Below are positions 53,383-60,032 of a stretch of 64,000 bases of DNA, piece after piece. Positions within the stretch are counted from its first letter, which is position 1, and each line of letters begins with the position of its first letter. The translations under genes and the position numbers were made by a program. Location of the stretch: positions 372,001 to 436,000 of the forward strand of contig NZ_CP080769.1 in NCBI RefSeq assembly GCF_019602855.1. Direction: 5' to 3'. Below the pieces are notes generated by a model. The model worked only from the letters and a program-made list of their open reading frames with translations. It was not told where the DNA came from and ran no database searches. The stretch is from Cupriavidus pinatubonensis (lineage in GTDB: Bacteria; Pseudomonadota; Gammaproteobacteria; Burkholderiales; Burkholderiaceae).

Positions 53383-55164
53383 TCAGGACAAGAGATCGAT
53401 GAGGAAACGCTCGCGCTTCTTGCCAAGCCACGCGGGAGCCCGACCGCGCCCCGACCAGGTCTGGCCCGTCTTGGGGTTGCGGTACCTCGGCGCGGCCTTC
53501 GTCTTGGTCGGAACCGCGCGGGCAGCGGGCTCAACACTGGGCTTGCCCGCAATGTCCTCCATGCTGAGGTGGTACTCCTGCATCCACTGCCGAATCTCCT
53601 CCACGACCTTTGGCACCGCGGCTCGCAACTGCTCAAGTTGCGCATTGACAGAGGCCAGTTGAGCGAGCAGTGAGGACTGGGACGGGCTTTGGGTGGCGGT
53701 AGGCGCTTTTTGCTCCCGTCGCGGCTTCCGGGCTTGCCTCTTCTGAGTCGGCACTTCCGGGGCAGCCTCCACGCCAGGCAATGTTCTCTGCTTCGGTCCG
53801 CGCTTTCGGGTTGGGGTTTCTTGAGCCGTGACTTCCGGAGCGGCAACTTCAGCTAGGATTCTCGGCTTCCGACCGCGCTTCGGGGCCTGCGTCTCTTCCG
53901 GCGCTACTTCCGAAGCGGCAGTTTCGGTGAGCGCTTTCGCCTTCCGACCGCGCTTCGCGGCCCGCCTCGCTTCCGGCGCTGCTTCCGGAGCGGCAGTTTG
54001 GGTGAGCGCTTTCGGCTTCCGACCGCGCTTCGGGGCCCGTGTCTCTTCCGGCGCGGCTTCCGGAGCGGCAGTTTCGGCGAGCACTTTCGGCTTCCGACCG
54101 CGCTTCGGGGCATTCGCCTCTTCCGGCGCTGCTTCCGGAGCGGCAGTTTGGGTGAGCGCTTTCGGGTTGCGACCGCGCTTCGGGGTCCGCGTCTCTTCCG
54201 ACGCTGCTTTCGGAGCGGCAGTTTCGGCGAGCACTTTCGGCTTCCGACCGCGCTTCGGGGCACTCGCCTCTTCCGGCGCTGCTTCCGGAGCGGCAGTTTG
54301 GGTGAGCGCTTTCGGGTTGCGACCGCGCTTCGGGGTCCGCGTCTCTTCCGACGCTGCTTTCGGAGCGGCAGTTTCGGTCAGCGCTTTCGGCTTCCGACCG
54401 CGCTTCGGGGCCTGCGTCTCTTCCTGCGCAGCTTCCGGAGCGGCAGTTTCGGTGAGCGCTTTCGGCTTTCGACCGCGCTTCGGGCCCCGCGTCTTTTCCG
54501 GTGCGGCTTCCGGAGCTGGGGCGTCAAGCGGGGCGACCGGGGCGGCCGTTTCGGTCCTTTCGTCCTCGGCGGCAGCTTCCGTCGGTTCGTCCGTGGCCAG
54601 GACTTCCACCGGCGCTTCGGCCACGGCTTCAGGGGTCGCTGCCGAAGGTATGGCTTCCATGGGCGCTTCGGGCAAGTCAGATTCCGTCAACGCCGCCGAG
54701 GCGGCGGCTTCCCTCGATGCTTCCCGTGCCACGTCTGCCGTTACAGCATCCGGGGCGGCGTAAGCCCGCCGGCGCCGATAGGACACCGTCGCCGTCGGGC
54801 CGCTCTCCCGGCTGGTCGACCAGAAGTCCAAGCGTCGGGCCTGAGTGTCAGCAGTGTCAACGCTGCCACGACCGACGCCTGCACCACTGGCTTCACCACT
54901 GAAGGGATCCGCGTCACGCATCGCCTCAGCGATGGGAATCTCCATCTGACCCAATCCGTCCGTCGCCTTGCTCTCGACAAGGGGTTCCACTGCTGGTTTT
55001 GGGGCCAATTCGTTCTCCTTCATTGCCGTCACTGCCGGTGCTGACGCTGCCTTATCCCATGGACGGTGAGACCTTGTCTCTGGCGTGTCGTTCGCTTCTC
55101 GCCTACGCCCTTCGGCGCCGGGATCCAGCGGAATCGCGTCCGCCCGCTCAGTCTTTGCTGTCAT
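53383..55164 (-). CDS. H-NS-type protein with ten AT-hook-like repeats
   Basis: A 593-residue protein with start at 55164 (overlapping kfrA by 17 bases) or 55023. Residues about 1-200 are low-complexity. About 220-470 contain ten tandem 25-residue units, each with KRGRKPK or a variant followed by ALTETAAPEAAPEE. The repeats resemble AT-hook and histone-H1-like tails. The C-terminal 130 residues are an H-NS/Bv3F module: helix QLASVNAQLEQLRAAV, EEIRQWMQEYHLSMEDIAGK and the DNA-binding motif YRNPKTGQTWSGRGRAPAWL. It should bind AT-rich DNA and may bridge or compact it. The first ~15 codons match the small H-NS gene start out of frame, suggesting an ancient fusion. Not a standard H-NS length. Confidence 0.85.
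   Translation of the reverse strand: MTAKTERADAIPLDPGAEGRRREANDTPETRSHRPWDKAASAPAVTAMKENELAPKPAVEPLVESKATDGLGQMEIPIAEAMRDADPFSGEASGAGVGRGSVDTADTQARRLDFWSTSRESGPTATVSYRRRRAYAAPDAVTADVAREASREAAASAALTESDLPEAPMEAIPSAATPEAVAEAPVEVLATDEPTEAAAEDERTETAAPVAPLDAPAPEAAPEKTRGPKRGRKPKALTETAAPEAAQEETQAPKRGRKPKALTETAAPKAASEETRTPKRGRNPKALTQTAAPEAAPEEASAPKRGRKPKVLAETAAPKAASEETRTPKRGRNPKALTQTAAPEAAPEEANAPKRGRKPKVLAETAAPEAAPEETRAPKRGRKPKALTQTAAPEAAPEARRAAKRGRKAKALTETAASEVAPEETQAPKRGRKPRILAEVAAPEVTAQETPTRKRGPKQRTLPGVEAAPEVPTQKRQARKPRREQKAPTATQSPSQSSLLAQLASVNAQLEQLRAAVPKVVEEIRQWMQEYHLSMEDIAGKPSVEPAARAVPTKTKAAPRYRNPKTGQTWSGRGRAPAWLGKKRERFLIDLLS
53770..54500 (-). repeat. Tandem 75-bp repeats encoding AT-hook-like units
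   Basis: Ten copies of a 75-bp unit in frame (the GACCGCGCTTCGGGG string recurs every 75 bp near 53870, 53945, 54020, 54095, 54170, 54245, 54320, 54395, 54470; the first unit at about 53797 is diverged). Units 3-4 and 5-6 are nearly identical to each other, so a 150-bp block duplicated recently. Copy number can change without breaking the frame. Confidence 0.9.
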
Positions 55165-56374
55165 CGCTGGTGTCACTGCTGTCGTTGCCTTCGTCCTGAT
55201 GGTCGGGGTGCGCCGCCCCCGGCGCGTTGCCCCGTTCTTCGCCCTGTTCTTTGGCCAGCTCATCCTGCTCAGCGTCCCCCTGACCGTCGCCTGGTTCTTC
55301 CGGCGCGGTCGCCGCCGAACGGTCGCCCTTGCGCCGCCTTCCACCACCACCACCACCGCCGTCGCGTTCGCGCGGCGCGACGCGCAAGGTGGCCAGCCAC
55401 TGGCGCGCGAGGGCGGCTTCCGCTTCGGCCCGCTCGGCCCGGCGCTGCGCCGCGGCGAGCTCCGTTTGCACGGTGTCCAGGTCGCCCGCGACCTTGCGCT
55501 GCGCCTGCTCGGTGGCCGCGAGCCGATCAGCCAGCGCCGCGGCCTGTGCTTCCAGCTTCGCGCGGCCCTCCGCCTGCGCCACCGCGGCATCACGCGCCTC
55601 GCTGCGGGCCGTCGCCAGTTCCGCGCGCAGCTCGTCGGCCGTGCGCTCGCTCTTCTGGCGCGCGGTGCGCTCCTGGTCCAGTTCGCGCAAGCTGCGCCGC
55701 TCGCTGGCTTCGGCGCGTTCCTGCGCGAGCGTCACCGCCTCGCGGGCCCGTTCAAGCTCCGTCGAGAATTGGGTACGCAGTTCCGCCAGCTGGCGCCCCG
55801 CCACCTCCAGTTCCCCCCGCCCCGCTTCCCAGCGCGCCCGCGTGGCGGCGTGCGCCTGGCGCTCGGCCGCCAGTTGGGCCTGGATCGCGTCATGCGCCTG
55901 CCGGGCCTCGCCCAACTGCGCCGAGATCACCAGTGCGTCCTCGCGCGCAGCCGCGGTTTCGGCGCGCGCGGCATCGCGCTCGGCCTCGGCCGCATGCGCC
56001 GCGTCGCGGGCTTCCGCCCGGAGCGCCGCCAGTTCGCTGCTCGCCGCTTCGTTGGCGGCCTGCCAGATCGTCTTGATGGCGTCGGCGGCGACTTCCTTCA
56101 ACGCATCGGGCAGATCCGGGTGGTCAATCGTGACACGCGTGCGCCCGCGCAACTCCTGCCAGAACTGCTGCAGCACCTCGGCGGGCGTGCCCATGCTGCC
56201 CTTGCGCACCAGGCTGTAGAGCTTGTTGGCGGTGGGCGTGACGCCGTAACGGAAGAACAGCAGGCCGCAGACCTCGCGGTACAACGCGCGGGTGTCGGGG
56301 AAGCGGCTGCGCAGCTCCGCCAGGTCGGCCTGCAGGGTGGTGTCGGTCAGATCGAGGTCGGCGGCCATCGGCAA
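55148..56374 (-). CDS. KfrA-like DNA-binding coiled-coil protein
   Basis: A 408-residue protein: N-terminal KfrA_N DNA-binding domain (LYREVCGLLFFRYGVTPTAN, KLYSLVRKGSMGTPAEVLQQ), then about 250 residues of continuous Ala/Glu/Arg coiled coil, a Gly/Arg stretch, and an acidic Ser/Asp C-terminus. KfrA proteins of plasmids and islands autoregulate, bind their promoter palindromes, and help partition. Its acidic tail overlaps the downstream AT-hook protein gene, so the two are co-expressed. The start at 56374 or two codons later. Confidence 0.87.
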   Translation of the reverse strand: MPMAADLDLTDTTLQADLAELRSRFPDTRALYREVCGLLFFRYGVTPTANKLYSLVRKGSMGTPAEVLQQFWQELRGRTRVTIDHPDLPDALKEVAADAIKTIWQAANEAASSELAALRAEARDAAHAAEAERDAARAETAAAREDALVISAQLGEARQAHDAIQAQLAAERQAHAATRARWEAGRGELEVAGRQLAELRTQFSTELERAREAVTLAQERAEASERRSLRELDQERTARQKSERTADELRAELATARSEARDAAVAQAEGRAKLEAQAAALADRLAATEQAQRKVAGDLDTVQTELAAAQRRAERAEAEAALARQWLATLRVAPRERDGGGGGGGRRRKGDRSAATAPEEPGDGQGDAEQDELAKEQGEERGNAPGAAHPDHQDEGNDSSDTSDDSKD

Positions 56375-56442
56375 AAAGCATCGTTGAGTGCTTATATATT
56401 ACTACGTAATACGTTATTACTCAAACATAAAACGCCATAATT

Positions 56443-56466
56443 TAGACATAAGTGTTCTTATGTCTA
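56443..56466. promoter_or_regulatory. Perfect inverted repeat between kfrA and vapB
   Basis: TAGACATAAG and its exact complement CTTATGTCTA with a 4-base spacer, in an AT-rich intergenic region. Next to it (56390-56420) are TATTAC/GTAATA-type palindromes before kfrA. These are likely autoregulatory operators of KfrA or of the VapB-like antitoxin. Confidence 0.65.
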
Positions 56467-56514
56467 GTAAATGGGCGGAAAGCGGGTCATCCTCAGCAGC
56501 CTTGTCGGTCGATT

Positions 56515-56533
56515 TAGACTAAGCTAGACTAAG
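56515..56533. promoter_or_regulatory. Direct repeat operator before the antitoxin gene
   Basis: TAGACTAAG occurs twice with a one-base spacer, 21 bp before the antitoxin start and preceding its GGGAG ribosome-binding site. Phd/YefM-type antitoxins bind such repeated sites for autorepression. Confidence 0.6.
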
Positions 56534-56553
56534 TCCATTGTTGGGAGAAAACC

Positions 56554-56790
56554 ATGCAGACGGTGAACATTCATGAGGCCAAAACGCACCTTTCGCGGCT
56601 CATCGAAGAGGTGGCGGCAGGCGACGAGGTCGTGATTGCCAAGGCGGGCAAGCCGGTGGTCCGGCTCGTGCCGTTCGTCACGCCCAAGCCCCCACGGCGC
56701 CTGGGCGGGCTGCAGGGCAAGATCCGCACGGCGGATGACTTCGACGCACCGCTCCCCGAGGACTTGCTGGCCGCCTTCGAGGGACGGTAA
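56554..56790 (+). CDS. Phd/YefM (VapB-like) antitoxin
   Basis: A 78-residue Phd/YefM-family antitoxin: QTVNIHEAKTHLSRLIEEV (DNA-binding part), AGDEVVIAKAGKPVVRLVPF, and an unstructured C-terminus (DDFDAPLPEDLLAAFEGR) that would neutralise the toxin. The stop codon and toxin start share one base (TAATG). Confidence 0.9.
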   Translation: MQTVNIHEAKTHLSRLIEEVAAGDEVVIAKAGKPVVRLVPFVTPKPPRRLGGLQGKIRTADDFDAPLPEDLLAAFEGR

Positions 56791-57167
56791 TGCGCATCCT
56801 GCTCGATACCCATGTTTTCCTTTGGGCGGTCACGAATGACCCGAAGTTGAGCCAGACCGCACAGCGACTGATCGTGGATGCCGAGGAGGTCTTCATCAGT
56901 GCGGCCAGCATCTGGGAGATCGCCATCAAGGCGGGCCTCGACAAAATCGAAGTCGATGTCGACGAACTCATCGCTGAAATTACCGCCGCAGGCTTTCGCG
57001 AGCTTCCTGTGACGAACACGCATGCCGCCGCAGTGCGTCATCTGCCAAGCCACCATCGAGATCCGTTTGATCGGCTGCTGATCGCTCAGGCGATCATCGA
57101 ACCACTGCGACTGCTCTCGGCAGACGAACACGTCTGGAAGTACTCCGACCTCGTCATTCGGGTTTAG
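56790..57167 (+). CDS. VapC-like PIN-domain toxin
   Basis: A 125-residue PIN-domain RNase: MRILLDTHVFLWAVTND (first Asp), ASIWEIAIKAGLDKI (Glu) and HHRDPFDRLLIAQAI (Asp residues), the metal-binding set of VapC toxins. The preceding gene is its antitoxin. Type II toxin-antitoxin pair, common on plasmids and islands. Confidence 0.92.
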   Translation: MRILLDTHVFLWAVTNDPKLSQTAQRLIVDAEEVFISAASIWEIAIKAGLDKIEVDVDELIAEITAAGFRELPVTNTHAAAVRHLPSHHRDPFDRLLIAQAIIEPLRLLSADEHVWKYSDLVIRV

Positions 57168-57433
57168 GGGCCCACAGAAATCTCGGCAAGTGACGGCATA
57201 TAAGCGGTCTGGTTTCCCGGTCCGCTGCTATGGCCGACTTCGCTTGGCAGCCGAGGGCGGCGCGATTCACCCAGATCCGCTGATTTGAAAATAAGGCGCC
57301 CACTCGTGGAACTGCCCCCGTCCCACCCCCGGACGGCCCGACTGCCCCGCTCCGGACCCCGCTGGGGCACCGTCACCTGCCAGCGGCACTGTCCGGCGCC
57401 GCTGGCAGCACCCGCGCCCCAGACCAGGCCGCC

Positions 57434-57802
57434 CGCAGCGCCGCGGCAGACGCTCTTGCCGCCGTCACCGCCTGGCTAGCGCGCTATGCCGACAGCGCGG
57501 CGACACTGACCCTACCGGCGCGAGGTCGAACGCTTGATCCTGGGGTCGGTGCTGCAACTGGGCAAGCCGCTGTCGTCGCATACGTACGGAGACCGGCCGC
57601 GAACGCCTGCACGCTCCGCGCTGGCGCTGGCGCTGGCGCTGGCTGTGCACAGTGCTCTATCTGGGCGACCTACGTGTGGCGGATGTCCTGGACACAACCG
57701 TGGGCGCCTTCTTCTGCCGGCGCGACACGCAGGGGACCGAGCGCTGTCGGCTGGAAGTTATCGGCAAGGACAACAAACCCCGCCTGGCGCCCACCACCGA
57801 AA
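57434..57802 (+). pseudogene. Tyrosine recombinase (integrase) relic
   Basis: Two pieces of a tyrosine recombinase remain. The first (LAAVTAWLARYADSAATL, then YRREVERLILGSVLQLGKPL after a frame change) is the N-terminal SAM-like core-binding region. The second (57643-57802: LCTVLYLGDLRVADVLDTTV, then RRDTQGTERCRLEVIGKDNK) is the start of the catalytic domain, including the DLRVAD Arg. The middle and the C-terminal HxxR...Y are missing. Between the pieces CTGGCG repeats have expanded. It suggests past integration of a mobile island or phage here. Confidence 0.75.
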
Positions 57803-57807
57803 AATTC

Positions 57808-57831
57808 GTAGTTTCATGATCATGAAACTAC
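57808..57831. repeat. 24-bp perfect palindrome
   Basis: GTAGTTTCATGA and its exact complement, without spacer. It lies six bases after the integrase relic ends, in otherwise unremarkable DNA. Could be a recombination site half, an operator, or an element end. Confidence 0.8.
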
Positions 57832-58129
57832 TTGGCAGGGCGAAAAAGGCCTCCGCCCGCCGTTGAAAACCGGATGGATTCAGGCTGCGCTTCCTTCCCG
57901 CGTTTCACGGCGGGTCGCCCCGCTCTTTTGCACTAAGCCAGTGATCCGCCCCAATCGCGCCCGTCAGGAGGGCTCAGCAAAGGCCCCTAGACCAGGGGGC
58001 TACCAGACCCCGCACTCAGTGTTTCCCCGAGATTGTCTCGACATTCACTTACCTGAATAATCGCGCCCTCAGCCACCATCACGCACGATGCAGAAAGGGG
58101 TTGTTGTCTAGTGATTGAAAGGAGTTCAC

Positions 58130-58390
58130 ATGTTTTGCTTCGAGTATGGAACAGGGAATGTGTATGCGCAGCTTGGCTTCGCAGACGCCGAAGAAATCCC
58201 CCTGAAAGCAAACATCGTGAAAGACATCACCGACCGCATCCGAGTCAGCGGGCTGAGGTTGTCGGAAGCCGCCACGCTGCTGGATACCCCGCAATCGGAT
58301 CTGCTGCTGGCGCTGGCCGGAAAATTCCAGTCCTTCCGCGCAGCGGAACTGCGCACCTGGCGGGATAGGCTCGGCAATCCTGTGCAGTGA
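58130..58390 (+). CDS. HigA-like XRE/HTH_37 antitoxin-type regulator (orphan)
   Basis: An 86-residue protein starting at ATG 58130 (AAAGGAG about 6 bases upstream): YGTGNVYAQLGFADAEEIPL, KANIVKDITDRIRVSGLRLS, EAATLLDTPQSDLLLALAG. This is the HTH_37 domain seen in HigA-type antitoxins. No HigB toxin gene lies next to it, so it is orphan. A hairpin follows the stop directly. Confidence 0.8.
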   Translation: MFCFEYGTGNVYAQLGFADAEEIPLKANIVKDITDRIRVSGLRLSEAATLLDTPQSDLLLALAGKFQSFRAAELRTWRDRLGNPVQ

Positions 58391-58406
58391 TCCCCGTCAG
58401 GGATCA
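58388..58406 (+). terminator. Hairpin after orphan HigA-like gene
   Basis: TGATCCC and its complement GGGATCA around a 5-base loop, starting with the stop codon itself. Short stem without T run; a weak terminator candidate. Confidence 0.45.
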
Positions 58407-58655
58407 GGGCCCCACTTCCTCCCTTTCACGCTGATTTCTGCTGACCAAATTGATTTGGCAGGTAACCGCGCTCTTGGAAGCATGGCGATTTGCCATCCGT
58501 GATCATTCCCGGCGGAACGGTTTTGCCAATAGCCGGAACTGAGCGACGGCCGGCAGCTCTATAAGCCTCGGCAATTTCGACCGCCTCGCCGCGTGCCAGC
58601 AAGAGATGCTGTTGGGTTTGAGGCCTTGTCGATTAATTGCATTTCATAGTGGCTG

Positions 58656-58814
58656 TTAAGGCTCTTTTACTCCAGCTATACAGGTTTGCCTGACAAGCTC
58701 TAGCATCGGAGAGATCGAATCCAGTTCCGCGATAACCTGAGGCTCGGCACCGGCCGCCCGGAAGCAGTCGTCCAGCGGTTGGCGAGAGGTGAAATACGCC
58801 GGTAACAGCACCAT
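58656..58814 (-). pseudogene. LysR regulator C-terminal relic
   Basis: MVLLPAYFTSRQPLDDCFRA, then LDSISPMLELVRQTCIAGV match the effector-domain region of LysR regulators of the CynR/CysB group. No HTH part precedes it; the frame upstream runs into the 3' end of the lyase gene. A 5'-truncated relic adjacent to the lyase gene. Confidence 0.6.
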
Positions 58815-58845
58815 ACGACGATGCCGGTGCTCCCCCCGCCCTTCG

Positions 58846-59841
58846 TCAGTTCGCGAAGAAGCGGCGCTCCGCCTCAGCCGGTAGCGGCATGCCGGTGACC
58901 TTCGCCTTTTGCAGCACTTCCCAGAAATAGCGGTAAGTGGCGCGGTCGTGCAGTTCACCCTGGTACTGGATCGGGCCCCAGTCGGCGTCCTGCGCCGCCA
59001 CCAGGATGCCGGCGGCGGCGTCCACTTCGTTGAAGTCCGGGCGCATGGCGTTGACGATCGGCTGGATCTGCGCCGGGTAGATGCTCCACATGCGCAGGAA
59101 GCCGAACTCGTTGCGCGCACGGCGCGCGTCGCCGGCGATGACCTCGGCGTCCTTCAGGTTCAGGCACACGTTGTGGGCCGGCACGATACCGTTGGCCAGC
59201 GCCGCCGCGACCATGTCGGACTTGGCGCGTGCCAGCAGCGCGTGCTCGAACTGGCCGGGGCTGCGCATCGCGGCGGCGGGAATGGCGCCGTGATGGCCGC
59301 TGACAAAGTCCATCAGGCCGAAGTCCAGCACCTCGATATTCGGCAGTTCGGCGATCTGGAATACGTCGCGCAGCGCGCCGTGGGTCTCGATCAGCACGTG
59401 GACCGGCACGGGCTGGTCGAGGCCAGACTTCTTGCCGGCCTCGGCGATATAGCGGATCACCTCCGCGACCTGGCCGCTGTTGGTGGCCTTGGGCACGGTG
59501 ATATAGGCCAGACGGCTGCCGGCGCCGGCCACGATGATGTCGACGTCCTGGCGCCACGCCGGGTGCGACGGGTCGTGGATACGCGCGCCGGCGCGGTCGA
59601 AGCGGTTGCGGTCCGAGGCAATCATGCGCGCGACCATTTCGGCATGCTCGCGTTCCTGGCCGGCGGCGGCGCCATCCTCGCAGTCGCAGGTCACTTCGAA
59701 GACCGGACCGTACTCGACCTGCAGGTCCATGGCCTTGCCGATCAGCTTCTCGCTGCCGGCAAAGTGCTCGCACGCGGCAAGTACGGGGAATGCCTTTTCG
59801 CCGGCAAAGAGGGCGTCGCTCGGGTGCGTTACGCTGGTCAT
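58846..59841 (-). CDS. HpcH/HpaI (CitE-like) CoA-ester lyase
   Basis: A 331-residue TIM-barrel enzyme of the malyl-/citramalyl-CoA lyase superfamily: VFEVTCDCEDGAAAGQE (metal-binding Glu/Asp), RIHDPSHPAW (Arg), VHVLIETHGALRDVFQI (metal-binding Glu) and FGLMDFVSGHHGAIP. It splits or joins 3-hydroxyacyl-CoA and acetyl-CoA plus an oxo acid. Located 3' of pyruvate carboxylase on the same strand with a 191-bp gap. Core gene. Confidence 0.9.
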   Translation of the reverse strand: MTSVTHPSDALFAGEKAFPVLAACEHFAGSEKLIGKAMDLQVEYGPVFEVTCDCEDGAAAGQEREHAEMVARMIASDRNRFDRAGARIHDPSHPAWRQDVDIIVAGAGSRLAYITVPKATNSGQVAEVIRYIAEAGKKSGLDQPVPVHVLIETHGALRDVFQIAELPNIEVLDFGLMDFVSGHHGAIPAAAMRSPGQFEHALLARAKSDMVAAALANGIVPAHNVCLNLKDAEVIAGDARRARNEFGFLRMWSIYPAQIQPIVNAMRPDFNEVDAAAGILVAAQDADWGPIQYQGELHDRATYRYFWEVLQKAKVTGMPLPAEAERRFFAN

Positions 59842-60032
59842 GTCTTGTCTCGCTGAAAGGATGGATACATTGGGGCACCCCGCACGCGTGGCTTACCGCT
59901 GGCGTTTCGGGATGGCAATGGTGTAGTCGAGGTCGAGCACGTAGAGCAAAGGAAGAGTTTTCCGAAAGTAATGTCGTCAATCGGCGCAGCAACCGAAGGC
60001 TTGTTAGCCGGATGCCTCCCCTTGACCCTACG

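Noticed and set aside
53770..54500. Possible CRISPR array because of regular 75-bp periodicity
   Set aside because: Repeats are contiguous, in frame, with no variable spacers; this is a coding tandem repeat.
53828..55044. Plus-strand open frames of 311 and 348 codons with Gly/Phe/Arg-rich repeats
   Set aside because: They are read antisense through the 75-bp repeats of the H-NS-type gene; the repeat makes any frame open.
55165..55593. N-terminal 143-codon extension of the AT-hook H-NS-type protein
   Set aside because: It overlaps kfrA in another frame and has shadow composition (Arg-rich), so a start at 55164 or 55023 is far more likely.
55066..56440. Plus-strand frames of 336-451 codons opposite kfrA
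   Set aside because: Ala/Arg/Pro-rich shadows of the Ala/Glu/Arg coiled coil; kfrA has the recognisable domain.
58426..58635. Minus frame of about 65 codons (ARGEAVEIAEAYRAAGRR)
   Set aside because: Somewhat protein-like, but no usable start codon and no family; kept only as a possible relic.
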